Assembly: GCA_964551545.1 (NCBI GenBank) | Contig: CAZKCT010000017.1 | Location: forward strand, 1-39,045 | From: Thiopontia sp964551545 | GTDB taxonomy: Bacteria; Pseudomonadota; Gammaproteobacteria; GCF-002020875 | Direction of reading: 5' to 3' | Length of the DNA: 39,045 nt | Part shown: positions 15,786-23,622 of the stretch, in pieces | Numbering within the stretch: position 1 is the stretch's first letter | Layout: each line of letters opens with the position of its first letter | The notes under the pieces: model-generated | What the model saw: only the letters and a program-made list of their open reading frames with translations | Database searches by the model: none | Told to the model about the DNA's origin: nothing | Position numbers and translations under genes: made by a program

Positions 15786-17618
15786 ATGAATAGTCCTCTC
15801 AACAGCAATGCACTTGTGCTCTACAAGAGCGGCCCTGCCCGTATCACTGGCATTACCGACAAGATCGAGATCCAGCTCCCCAACGGCAAAGGAAAACGGG
15901 TTCGAGAGAAAGATCTGACGCTGCTTCACCCGGGTCCGGTTCACGCGCTGGCTGATCTTGAACAACCCCTTCAGGGAGAGATTGAGGAAGCGTGGGAGCT
16001 ATTGGGTGAAGAGTCCACCACACTGGAAGAGCTGAGTGAGCTGATCTTTGGAGAGAGCACGCCGCACACCATTTGGGCCAGCTGGCAACATGTCAGCGAA
16101 GATCTCTTCTTTCATGGCACTCCAGAAAAAATTTCCGGTTATCCCGCCAGTCGTATTGAGGAGGTACGCCAACAGCGCCTTGCGAAAGAGCAGGCCCAAC
16201 AAGAGAAGGCCGCCTTTCTTGAACGTCTCCGTAACCACCAACTACACCCTGAGGACCATGCAGAGCTGAGTGATGTCGAGATGCTTGCTCTGGGAAGGAG
16301 CGAGATCAGCCGTATCTTGCGAGATCTAGGCAGAGAGCAACGACCAGAACATGGGCATCAACTTCTGCTTGCGTGCGGTTATTGGGATGAGCAGAAAAAC
16401 CCCTATCCGTCTCGCATGGGGATTGACCCTGTTGCAGCTACCGGTGAGGTCCCCCCACTGCCTGAAGAGAGCCGGGTTGATCTCACCCATCTAACGGCCT
16501 GGGCCATTGATGATGAAGGAAACCAGGACCCGGATGACGCAATCAGCCTGGATGGCGAGTCGATCTGGGTCCATGTTGCTGATGTTGCAGCCTTGGTTGC
16601 CCCGGACAGCGCACTGGATCTGGAGGCCCGAGGGCGTGGTGCCAACCTCTATCTGCCCGAGGGCACCAGCACCATGTTGCCGCGACAGGCCACCGATCAG
16701 CTGGGGTTGGGGCTACAACAGCGCTCTCCCGCACTCTCATTCCGCTTTACACTCTCCGAGCAAGGGGAAGTGGGCGATATTGAAGTGGTCACTAGCTGGG
16801 TTCAGGTCACACGAACCACCTACAGCGCTGTCGAGCAAGAGATCGAACAGGAGCCCTATGCCGCGCTCTACCAGAAAGCGTTGCAATTCCAACGCAAGCG
16901 AATTGATCAAGGCGCCATCCGGCTGGTTCTTCCTGAGGTCAAAATTCGGGTCAACGATGGCACCGTCAAGATCACTCCGCTACCACGACTCCGTAGCCGC
17001 GACCTCGTCACCGAGTTCATGTTGATGGCGGGTGAGGCCGCTGCCCGTTTCGCTCAGCAGCACGAGATCCCATTCCCCTACTCCACCCAACCGCCTCCTG
17101 AGCCCGATGAGAATGGAGAGCCATTTCCGCTCCCCGAGACCCCATCAGAGATGTATGGCTTCCGTCGACGTTTCCAGCGCAGTCAGCTGAAGAGTCAGCC
17201 CGAGGCCCATGCAGGACTCGGCATGACGCAATACAGTCAGGTCACCAGTCCGCTGCGTCGATATCTTGATCTGGTTGCCCATCAGCAACTTCGGGCCTGG
17301 ATACAGAATCGTCCTCTGCTTGATAGCGAGGCATTGACCGAACGGGTGGGTGCTGCAGAGGCAATGATTGGCAGCGTGCGTCGCGCCGAGCGCTTCTCTA
17401 ATCAACACTGGACCATGGTCTGGCTGCAACAGAACGCGTCGTGGTCCGGAGAAGGTGTCTTGGTTAATCTGATGAAACAGCGCGGTACATTTTTGATCCC
17501 CGAATTGGGGATGGAGTGCAAGGTGCGCCTGAAAGAACCGAAGGAACTGAACTGTAGCGTTCAGCTAACACTCTCCGAAGTCGATCTACCGGAGCTTACT
17601 GCCTATTTCAGGAGCTAA
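15786..17618 (+). CDS. RNase II/R-family 3'-5' exoribonuclease (RNB domain)
   Basis: Cytoplasmic processive exoribonuclease, 610 residues. An N-terminal region (1-225) contains a helical/winged part. The RNB domain follows: AWAIDDEGNQDPDDAISLDG holds Asp242, Asp248, Asp250 and Asp251, the same spacing as the four metal-binding Asp of E. coli RNase II (201, 207, 209, 210). SQVTSPLRRYLDLVAHQQL holds the catalytic Arg. The last 60 residues (GEGVLVNLMKQRGTFLIPE) resemble a small S1-like beta-barrel. It is shorter than RNase R and its N-terminus is unlike E. coli RNase II, so I give no symbol. No clear ribosome binding site. Its stop overlaps the convergent lipoprotein gene by four bases. Confidence 0.9.
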   Translation: MNSPLNSNALVLYKSGPARITGITDKIEIQLPNGKGKRVREKDLTLLHPGPVHALADLEQPLQGEIEEAWELLGEESTTLEELSELIFGESTPHTIWASWQHVSEDLFFHGTPEKISGYPASRIEEVRQQRLAKEQAQQEKAAFLERLRNHQLHPEDHAELSDVEMLALGRSEISRILRDLGREQRPEHGHQLLLACGYWDEQKNPYPSRMGIDPVAATGEVPPLPEESRVDLTHLTAWAIDDEGNQDPDDAISLDGESIWVHVADVAALVAPDSALDLEARGRGANLYLPEGTSTMLPRQATDQLGLGLQQRSPALSFRFTLSEQGEVGDIEVVTSWVQVTRTTYSAVEQEIEQEPYAALYQKALQFQRKRIDQGAIRLVLPEVKIRVNDGTVKITPLPRLRSRDLVTEFMLMAGEAAARFAQQHEIPFPYSTQPPPEPDENGEPFPLPETPSEMYGFRRRFQRSQLKSQPEAHAGLGMTQYSQVTSPLRRYLDLVAHQQLRAWIQNRPLLDSEALTERVGAAEAMIGSVRRAERFSNQHWTMVWLQQNASWSGEGVLVNLMKQRGTFLIPELGMECKVRLKEPKELNCSVQLTLSEVDLPELTAYFRS

Positions 17619-17965
17619 CGGGAACCCTGCTCTATCACCGCCTCTCTGTAGCGGGTTTCACACTTTCTAATCCGCCCAGATTCATGGGCAACAGCAGCAC
17701 CAAGCAGCACCTCCACAGCAGTCATTGCCTTTTTACCATCCCCCTTACCAAACTGGTTCCCAACTGCACCACCAACAATAGCGCCTGTAATTCGATTCGT
17801 AGTCTCACCCTCAGGAGAGTAGTTTGGATTATCCTCATACCAACAGTGCTGATAGGGTTCCAATAACGTTCCGTCATCGGCACGCACAAACTCCTTGGTT
17901 GGGGCACACCCAGCAATAACCACTCCACAAGCGATAAGAACAACTAACTCTTTTGTCGCCTTCAT
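17615..17965 (-). CDS. Glycine-zipper outer-membrane-type lipoprotein
   Basis: 116 residues. Signal MKATKELVVLIACGVVIAGC gives a lipoprotein with the lipid Cys at 20. A glycine-zipper (NRITGAIVGGAVGNQFGKGDGKKA), as in SlyB/17-kDa antigen 'Rick_17kDa_Anti' proteins, follows, with a second small-residue stretch (LLGAAVAHESG). Two other Cys (HCWYED, RKCETRY) could form a disulfide. Start: the frame is open to ATG 17986, but that start puts Glu residues in the signal and lies in a probable -10 box. ATG 17968 touches GGAG directly, so ATG 17965 is preferred. Probably cell-envelope integrity; exact role unknown. Confidence 0.8.
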   Translation of the reverse strand: MKATKELVVLIACGVVIAGCAPTKEFVRADDGTLLEPYQHCWYEDNPNYSPEGETTNRITGAIVGGAVGNQFGKGDGKKAMTAVEVLLGAAVAHESGRIRKCETRYREAVIEQGSR

Positions 17966-17984
17966 CATCTCCAGTTCACACGAC

Positions 17985-18012
17985 ATACTACAGTCATAAC
18001 AAGCAAGCGCAA
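17985..18012 (-). promoter_or_regulatory. Possible promoter of the glycine-zipper lipoprotein gene
   Basis: On the minus strand TTGCGC (18012-18007), 16 bases, then TAGTAT (17990-17985, four of six to TATAAT). The predicted transcript would start near 17978, just upstream of the GGAG that precedes the chosen ATG. This supports the shorter start. The -35 match is weak (three of six). Confidence 0.33.
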
Positions 18013-18018
18013 TCAGGG

Positions 18019-18273
18019 CTAAGGCTGTTCATCAGGCTCTCTCTGCTCCCACTGTTCCATAGTATAAGTTTTGATCGCCAGCGCATGCAGTTCACCACTG
18101 GCCAACACATCATTCACAGTAGCCATAACTGACCGCTGCTGCGCCAACAGCCCTTTCCCGGAGAAGCTGTCACTAACCACAACGGCCTCACAGCTACAGC
18201 CATCCCCCTCAATCATCGCAGTGGCCCCGGGAATGCCCTCTTCGATCCGCTGTTTAATCTCTGCCAACTCCAT
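18019..18273 (-). CDS. ibaG: BolA/IbaG family protein, Cys-type loop
   Basis: 84 residues from ATG 18273 (GGAAAG seven bases upstream; the stop of dacB is two bases before). BolA-family proteins pair with monothiol glutaredoxins to carry [2Fe-2S] clusters. The core VVVSDSFSGKGLL and the closing ELHALAIKTYTMEQW match IbaG, with the invariant His of 'HALAIKT'. The loop that in E. coli IbaG reads GDGSHF is GDGCSC here, so the His is replaced by Cys on both sides of a Ser, closer to the 'Cys-type' BolA. The common RHR motif is QQRS. It ends the htpG-dacB-ibaG run. Confidence 0.88.
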   Translation of the reverse strand: MELAEIKQRIEEGIPGATAMIEGDGCSCEAVVVSDSFSGKGLLAQQRSVMATVNDVLASGELHALAIKTYTMEQWEQREPDEQP

Positions 18274-18275
18274 GC

Positions 18276-19808
18276 TTACTTTCCTTTCTTGCTGTTTTTT
18301 CCCTTTCGATCCGCCCACTCTGCCGCCTTGAGCAGAACCTGGTCAATTCTGTTGCGAATCTTTCGACTGCCAGAAGCGTAGTTGTTCACCAGTACAGTAA
18401 ACGTCAACGACTTCCCATGCTTGGGTGTCTTGAGGTAACCGGCGATGCCTCGCACCGAAGAGAGCGTGCCAGTTTTGGCCCACACCTTTCCTTCCAGTGG
18501 GGTTTCACGAAAACGCCAGTTGAGGGTTCCATCTCTCCCTGCGCGTGAAAGCGACTGGCGAAACACCTTGGCCTGAGAGTGAGCATCCATTGCCCTCAAC
18601 AACTTGACCAGATCCTCAGGACGGAACAAGTTGTAGCGAGAGAGCCCCGATCCATCTGCCAAGCGGTAACGATATGACTTGATCTTCTCTTTGCTGAGGA
18701 AACGGTTAACTGCCTCAGTTCCGCGAGCGACTGAGCCAGCACTCACCACCTTACCCTTCTTGTCTCTACGCACCCCAATCGCACGCAACAGATGCTCTGC
18801 CACCAAATTGATGCTGCGCTTATTGGCCAGCGGCAGGATCTCGCTTAATGGTTTGGAGTGGTGGGTCCAGACCAGGCCGCCGACTGATGGTTCACGTTTT
18901 AGTTGATCACTATCCAGCGCCTTACCGGTCACCTGGATACCCCCTCGCTCCAGCGCCTCTTTCAACAGGGTTGCAGTCCATCGTGTCGGGTTTTCAATCG
19001 TCACCTTACCCGACATCGCTGGGTTCTTGCGCATTGACTCCGGCACTTTGACCACAAAACGATTTTCGCCCCGCTCACGGCCAATCTCTACCTGACGTTT
19101 TTCATTGGTCGTGTGGACCTCCGGTTTGAGATAGGCACTTTTAGGGTAGAGCGAAATTTGACTCTTTCGCAACCGCTTCTTGCTGTTTTTCTCGATACGG
19201 TAGCCCGCAACTCCACCATGGACCGTGAGTCCCGATGAGTGCGCCGAGAAGGCATAATTCTCATCATCCCAGGCCCACCCTTTTCCGAGGGGCTCCTCTA
19301 CAAAGAGATCATCGACACCGACGATATTCCCATCGATCTTTTTCACCCCCTCTTGTTGCAGACGCTTGACCCAGCGCTGCAGCACCTTGCGCCCCGTTGC
19401 CCCCTCCGCTGTACCCAGCGTGGGGTCCCCACCACCAATGATCTGCAGATCTCCCCGGATCACACCATGATCTGGAATCTGAGTCTGCGGAAACTGCAGA
19501 TGGGTATTGAAAGTGTAATCAGGCCCCAGCTGATCCAGTGCGACTGCCGTGGTCACCAACTTGACGACCGAGGCAGGAACAAAAGGGGTGTTGCCGTTAC
19601 GGGAGTAGAGCACCTTGCCCGACTCACTCTCCTCGATCCGGACTCCCCAGAGTGCCGCCGGCGTTTTGGGAGAGTCAATGATGGCATCGATATCCGACTG
19701 CAGACCCGCATATCCTGCCACGGGAAACAGGAGCGCAGAAACGAGAAAACCCACACCACGCCAGTTGGCGCGATGTGGGCTCTTATGGAACCATCGACTA
19801 TCCGGCAA
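18276..19808 (-). CDS. dacB: D-alanyl-D-alanine carboxypeptidase/endopeptidase PBP4
   Basis: Periplasmic class C penicillin-binding protein that trims and cuts peptidoglycan cross-links. 510 residues, a little above the usual 470-490. The signal peptide is GVGFLVSALLFPVAGYAG (cleavage near 35). The three active-site motifs are present: SVVK (80-83), SIN (KRSINLVAEH) and KTG (VWAKTGTLSSVRG). The start is TTG 19808, overlapping the htpG stop by 11 bases; no strong ribosome binding site is seen, so translation is probably coupled to htpG. The stop is two bases before the ibaG ATG. Confidence 0.94.
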   Translation of the reverse strand: MPDSRWFHKSPHRANWRGVGFLVSALLFPVAGYAGLQSDIDAIIDSPKTPAALWGVRIEESESGKVLYSRNGNTPFVPASVVKLVTTAVALDQLGPDYTFNTHLQFPQTQIPDHGVIRGDLQIIGGGDPTLGTAEGATGRKVLQRWVKRLQQEGVKKIDGNIVGVDDLFVEEPLGKGWAWDDENYAFSAHSSGLTVHGGVAGYRIEKNSKKRLRKSQISLYPKSAYLKPEVHTTNEKRQVEIGRERGENRFVVKVPESMRKNPAMSGKVTIENPTRWTATLLKEALERGGIQVTGKALDSDQLKREPSVGGLVWTHHSKPLSEILPLANKRSINLVAEHLLRAIGVRRDKKGKVVSAGSVARGTEAVNRFLSKEKIKSYRYRLADGSGLSRYNLFRPEDLVKLLRAMDAHSQAKVFRQSLSRAGRDGTLNWRFRETPLEGKVWAKTGTLSSVRGIAGYLKTPKHGKSLTFTVLVNNYASGSRKIRNRIDQVLLKAAEWADRKGKNSKKGK

Positions 19809-21711
19809 GTGTCTGCAACAGTCCGTTCAGGCGACGGGTAAAGCTTGCTGGATCCTCCAGCTGACTCCCTTCCGCCAACAGTGACTGATCATAGAGAATG
19901 CGACTCCAATCCGCGAAACGCTCCTCATCCTGTTCATTCTGCAAACGCTCCACCAATGGATGTTCCACATTGACCTCCATGATGCGCTTCGAGCTTGGCA
20001 CCTCTTGCCCCATGCTCTTCATGATGCGCTCCATATTGGCATCCACCGCACCCTCACCGGCGACCAGACAGGCCGGGGAATCGGTCAGACGGTTGGTAAC
20101 ACGGATGTCTTCTACCTCTTCACCCAGTACGCCCTTCATCTGCTCGATGAGACTCTTGAAGGCCTCTTCTTCCTTCTTCAGCTCCTCCTTCTCCGCCTTG
20201 TCTTCAAGGTCACCCAGGTCAAGATCACCCTGTGTGACTGAGACCAGCGACTTACCGTCAAACTCACGCAGGTGGTTAACCACCCACTCATCAACGTGGT
20301 CAGTCAGCAGCAGCACCTCAATCCCTTTCTTCTTAAAGACCTCAAGATGGGGACTGTTCTTGGCTGCAGCATGGCTCTCACCGGTGATGTAGTAGATCTT
20401 CTCCTGCCCCTCTTTCATCCGCTCTACATAACTTTCCAGTGCAACGCTCTGATCAGTACCCTCGCTCTCCGAGGTCGCAAAGCGACAGAGCTTGGCAATA
20501 CGTTCCTGATTACTGGTGTCTTCAATCAACCCCTCCTTGAAGACAGGACCAAACTCACTCCAGAACTTGGCATACTCCTCTTCACCTTTCTTGGCGACCC
20601 CTTCCAGCATCCCCAGCACCTTCTTGGTAGATCCCTTCTTGATCTGGTCAACCACTTTGCTGCTCTGCAAAATCTCACGAGAGACATTGAGCGGCAGGTC
20701 GTTGGAGTCGATCACACCACGGACAAAACGCATGTAGGTGGGCATCAGCTTCTCGGTGTCTTCCATAATGAATACACGACGAACATAAAGCTTGATGCCG
20801 TGAGTACGCTCACGATCATTCAGGTCGAAAGGGGCCTTTGATGGCACGTAGAGCAGCTGGGTATATTCAAGGTTCCCCTCGACACGGGCGTGAACCCACT
20901 CCATCGGATCTTGCCAATCGTGGCCAACGCTCTTATAGAACTCCTTGTACTCCTCCTCGGAGATCTCATTCCGGTTCATGCTCCAGAGCGCAGTCGCCTT
21001 ATTGACCTGCTCCCATGGTTCCATCTCCTTCGACTCTTCACCCTCTTCCGCTGGAGGTGGCGCATCTGGCTCCATCATGATCGGTAACGTGATGTGCTCA
21101 GAGTATTTATGAATCAGTGATTTCAGCTTCCAGTTGTCGAGGAACTCCTCCTCGCCATCCCGTAGGTGCATGGTAATGCGAGTCCCACGGCGAGGCTTCT
21201 CGATGGTCTCTAGGGTGTAGTCCCCCTCTCCTGCAGATTCCCAGCGCACACCATGCTCTGTGCCCAGGCCAGCACGACGGGTCTCAACACTCACCTTGTC
21301 TGCAATGATGAATGAGGAGTAGAAACCGACACCGAACTGGCCGATCAGATGAGAGTCCTGTTTCTGGTCGCCGGTCAGTTTCTCAAAGAAGGCCTTGGTA
21401 CCAGAACGGGCGATGGTACCGATATTCTCCATCACCTCCTGGCGGTTCATCCCGATCCCATTGTCCTCAAGGGTCAGCGTCTTCGCCTCCTTGTCTGCCG
21501 TGATCTCCACCATCAGATCCGGCTGATCCTCATAGAGGGCATCATCGGCCAGCCCCTCAAAACGGAGCTTGTCGCAGGCATCTGCCCCATTCGAGACCAG
21601 CTCACGCAGAAAGATCTCTTTATTACTGTAGAGTGAATTGATCACCAGATTCAGCAGCTGCTTTACCTCTGCCTGGAATCCCATGGTCTCCTTGTGCGCT
21701 TCGGTTGTCAT
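19798..21711 (-). CDS. htpG: Hsp90 chaperone HtpG
   Basis: Cytoplasmic ATP-dependent chaperone dimer. 637 residues, a little longer than E. coli HtpG (624). N-terminal GHKL ATPase: RELVSNGADACDKLR (ATP Glu/Asn region), LEDNGIGMNR, and GQFGVGFYSSFI. Middle domain with GVIDSNDLPLNVSREILQ, then the C-terminal dimerisation domain ending in an Ala-rich helix. The ATG has a good ribosome binding site (AGGAGAGG). An almost perfect sigma-32 promoter lies about 84 bases upstream. dacB overlaps its stop. Confidence 0.98.
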   Translation of the reverse strand: MTTEAHKETMGFQAEVKQLLNLVINSLYSNKEIFLRELVSNGADACDKLRFEGLADDALYEDQPDLMVEITADKEAKTLTLEDNGIGMNRQEVMENIGTIARSGTKAFFEKLTGDQKQDSHLIGQFGVGFYSSFIIADKVSVETRRAGLGTEHGVRWESAGEGDYTLETIEKPRRGTRITMHLRDGEEEFLDNWKLKSLIHKYSEHITLPIMMEPDAPPPAEEGEESKEMEPWEQVNKATALWSMNRNEISEEEYKEFYKSVGHDWQDPMEWVHARVEGNLEYTQLLYVPSKAPFDLNDRERTHGIKLYVRRVFIMEDTEKLMPTYMRFVRGVIDSNDLPLNVSREILQSSKVVDQIKKGSTKKVLGMLEGVAKKGEEEYAKFWSEFGPVFKEGLIEDTSNQERIAKLCRFATSESEGTDQSVALESYVERMKEGQEKIYYITGESHAAAKNSPHLEVFKKKGIEVLLLTDHVDEWVVNHLREFDGKSLVSVTQGDLDLGDLEDKAEKEELKKEEEAFKSLIEQMKGVLGEEVEDIRVTNRLTDSPACLVAGEGAVDANMERIMKSMGQEVPSSKRIMEVNVEHPLVERLQNEQDEERFADWSRILYDQSLLAEGSQLEDPASFTRRLNGLLQTLAG

Positions 21712-21801
21712 TCCCTATCCTCTCCTATCCTTTTCAAAACAAATAATTACAATTACGTTCAACAAAAACATGACGTTCTGTAAAAACAGATCGACTTCTT
21801 G

Positions 21802-21827
21802 ATGGGGGCACCTAGAACGATTTCAAG
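21802..21827 (-). promoter_or_regulatory. Sigma-32 (RpoH) heat-shock promoter of htpG
   Basis: On the minus strand CTTGAAA (21827-21821), 13 bases, then CCCCAT (21807-21802): seven of seven and six of six to the sigma-32 consensus. The start of transcription should be near 21795, giving a leader of about 84 bases. The site lies in the gap after yqiB. The 12-base core GACTTGAAATCG is identical to that of the lon promoter in this window. Confidence 0.92.
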
Positions 21828-21840
21828 TCAAAACCGGCAA

Positions 21841-22329
21841 TCAGAACCGGTATTTCTGCTCAAGACAGTGACGCAACCAGTGGTTGAGAAACAGATTCAG
21901 TCTCCAGCGAGCATCCAGGTTCTCTTCCCCACTCTTCACCAATGAGAGAAACGAGCGCAGAGACTCCCCCTGACTCATCGACATCACCTCACACTGGTGG
22001 CTATCGTGATAGAGGCGGATCTTGGCTGATGGCTCCTCATCTTCCCCCTCTTCCACCACAAAACGGTGGGTCAACAGCAGCGTTGAGGTGTAGGGGCTCT
22101 CTTCCAGTAGTGTAAGAAAGAGCGGAAATGGGCCGGTAGCAATCTGCTCCTCATTCAGAGGCAAACCTCTTGGAGCCGCCACCAGCCGGAAGAAGAGTTC
22201 ATAGTTCTCCTCATAGAGTGCCATCAGCGTCGATAGGCTTCGGCGCGTCAGCTTCCGCATCAGTGCAGGCTGACGCGAACGCGGACCAATACGCAGCGAT
22301 TGCAGACGACTGTCGTTCAACGAACTCAT
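21841..22329 (-). CDS. yqiB: DUF1249 protein YqiB
   Basis: 162 residues, cytoplasmic, function not known. The YEENYELFFRLV start, a YTSTLLLTHRF beta region, and IRLYHDSHQCEVM match the DUF1249 family; its partner order nudF-yqiB, 12 bases apart, is the same as in E. coli (nudF-yqiB-cpdA). The cpdA gene that usually follows is absent here; the next gene is htpG with its own promoter. Confidence 0.86.
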   Translation of the reverse strand: MSSLNDSRLQSLRIGPRSRQPALMRKLTRRSLSTLMALYEENYELFFRLVAAPRGLPLNEEQIATGPFPLFLTLLEESPYTSTLLLTHRFVVEEGEDEEPSAKIRLYHDSHQCEVMSMSQGESLRSFLSLVKSGEENLDARWRLNLFLNHWLRHCLEQKYRF

Positions 22330-22341
22330 CTGCCCATTCTA

Positions 22342-22944
22342 TCAAAGATTGCCCCACTCCCTGCGTAGCCGTTCACGGTTCATCGCCAACCACTGCACCC
22401 CAAGCAGAGGCGTTGCCGAATTAATCTCTCCCTTCTGCCACAGCGCCTCGATCTCTGGATAGGGGATCACATGAACCAGAATATCCTCATCCTCGTGATC
22501 GAGCCCGTGCACCCCGTCTGCTTTTGATGCGTCGACCTCCCCACAGTAGAGCGTGATCGTCTCCGATGTACCACCTGGACTCACCCAATAACGGGCAATA
22601 TGCTCCACTCTCCCAACTTTACACCCAGCCTCCTCGACCGACTCTCGACGGGCAACTTCCTCTTCCTGCTCCCCCGCTTCAACCATTCCGGCCACCACTT
22701 CGAGAAGCCAAGGTGTTGGCTGGTGGGCCAGTGCCCCAATCCGGAACTGCTCCACCATCACCACTGCATCCATCTTTGGGTCGTAGAGCAACACCGCGAC
22801 TGCATGGCCTCGTTCAAACAGCTCGCGCGAAATGGGTTTTGTCCACCCCCCTTCAAACAGCGTATGTTGCAGACGGTACTTTTCCATCTGAAAAAAGCCA
22901 TCGAAAACAACCTGCTTATCAACTATTTTGTACTGCTTCTCCAC
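22342..22944 (-). CDS. nudF: ADP-ribose pyrophosphatase (Nudix)
   Basis: Hydrolyses ADP-ribose to AMP and ribose 5-phosphate in the cytoplasm. 200 residues. The Nudix box runs from Gly86 to Cys108 (GMVEAGEQ, then RRESVEEAGC): G-x5-E-x7-RE-x2-EE-x-G. VSPGGTSETITLY and the GVHGLDHEDEDI loop are NudF-specific. It starts with GTG (22944), AAGGG about 12 bases upstream. Its 5' end overlaps the divergent tRNA promoter region (22940-22968). Confidence 0.94.
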   Translation of the reverse strand: MEKQYKIVDKQVVFDGFFQMEKYRLQHTLFEGGWTKPISRELFERGHAVAVLLYDPKMDAVVMVEQFRIGALAHQPTPWLLEVVAGMVEAGEQEEEVARRESVEEAGCKVGRVEHIARYWVSPGGTSETITLYCGEVDASKADGVHGLDHEDEDILVHVIPYPEIEALWQKGEINSATPLLGVQWLAMNRERLRREWGNL

Positions 22945-22968
22945 AACTCAAGACCCTTTCTATATACT
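22940..22968 (+). promoter_or_regulatory. Promoter of tRNA-Arg(CCT)
   Basis: TCCACA (22940-22945, four of six to TTGACA), 17 bases, then TATACT (22963-22968, five of six to TATAAT). It would start transcription about four to six bases before the mature tRNA 5' end at 22980. The GC-rich CGTCGCCC between -10 and start fits a stringent-type discriminator, as usual for stable RNA genes. Confidence 0.6.
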
Positions 22969-22979
22969 CGTCGCCCATA

Positions 22980-23056
22980 CTCCCCGTGGCACAACTGGAT
23001 AGCGCGTGCCCCTCCTAAGGGCAAGGTTACAGGTTCGACCCCTGTCGGGGAGGCCA
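22980..23056 (+). tRNA. tRNA-Arg (anticodon CCT, codon AGG)
   Basis: Folds as a complete cloverleaf: acceptor CTCCCCG (22980-22986) with CGGGGAG (23046-23052), anticodon stem TGCCC/GGGCA with loop CTCCTAA (anticodon CCT), T-arm ACAGG-TTCGACC-CCTGT, discriminator G and an encoded CCA (23054-23056). The D-stem (GCAC/GCGC) has one A-C mismatch. The anticodon arm GCCCCTCCTAAGGGC is the same as in E. coli tRNA-Arg(CCU). A terminator follows 15 bases later. Confidence 0.96.
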
Positions 23057-23070
23057 TTCAAACATCCAAA

Positions 23071-23098
23071 AAAAATCCCTCCATCTGGAGGGATTTTT
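23071..23098. terminator. Bidirectional Rho-independent terminator
   Basis: Perfect 12-base stem AAAAATCCCTCC / GGAGGGATTTTT around the four-base loop ATCT. Read on plus it ends in TTTTT after the tRNA. Read on minus the stem is followed by eight T residues (complement of 23068-23075), so it also stops transcripts of the CBS-domain gene, whose stop codon is 22 bases away. Confidence 0.93.
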
Positions 23099-23119
23099 GA
23101 TTTTCAGTCTAGCACCGCA

Positions 23120-23581
23120 TCACACTTTGACGCAGACATCAGCAATCGATTTCTTGAAGATCGCTTTGTGGACATCTCCCAGACTCATCATGCCGACCAG
23201 GCGGTCGCCATCGATCACTGGAATACGGCGGAAGCGATTACGCACCATGATAGAGGTCGCTTTCAGAACCGGCATATCCTCAGTCACTCCGATCACACCC
23301 GTGGCCATCAGGTCTTTCACCTTAAGATTAACCACTTCTGCATAACCGGACTCCATATCTTCAAAATCGATGGCGCCACTCATATTCATGGAGTCTTCCA
23401 GAGAGGGGAAGAGATGGTGCAATACATCTTTCTCAGCAATGAAACCGACCAGTTTCTCCTCATCATCAAGCACTGGCAGGCCACTGACTCGATAAAGGGT
23501 CATTGCAGAGACCACTTCTCTCATCGGGGTTTCAGGTGTTACCGACCGAATGTGGCGGCTCATAATATCCTTGACTAGCAT
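23120..23581 (-). CDS. Twin CBS-domain protein
   Basis: 153 residues consisting of two CBS domains: the first from LVKDIMSRHIRSVTPETPM to GFIAEKDVL, the second from LKVKDLMATGVIGVTEDMPV to GMMSLGDVHKAIF, with the RRIPVIDGDRLVGM pattern. Such stand-alone pairs (Bateman modules) bind adenosine nucleotides and regulate partner proteins. The partner is not visible here. AGGAG lies 12 bases before the ATG. It is the last gene of the serS-cysG run, before the terminator at 23071-23098. Confidence 0.91.
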   Translation of the reverse strand: MLVKDIMSRHIRSVTPETPMREVVSAMTLYRVSGLPVLDDEEKLVGFIAEKDVLHHLFPSLEDSMNMSGAIDFEDMESGYAEVVNLKVKDLMATGVIGVTEDMPVLKATSIMVRNRFRRIPVIDGDRLVGMMSLGDVHKAIFKKSIADVCVKV

Positions 23582-23622
23582 CGCTTCTCGACTCCTATTT
23601 GATCTATCCCTACTGTTGTTCT

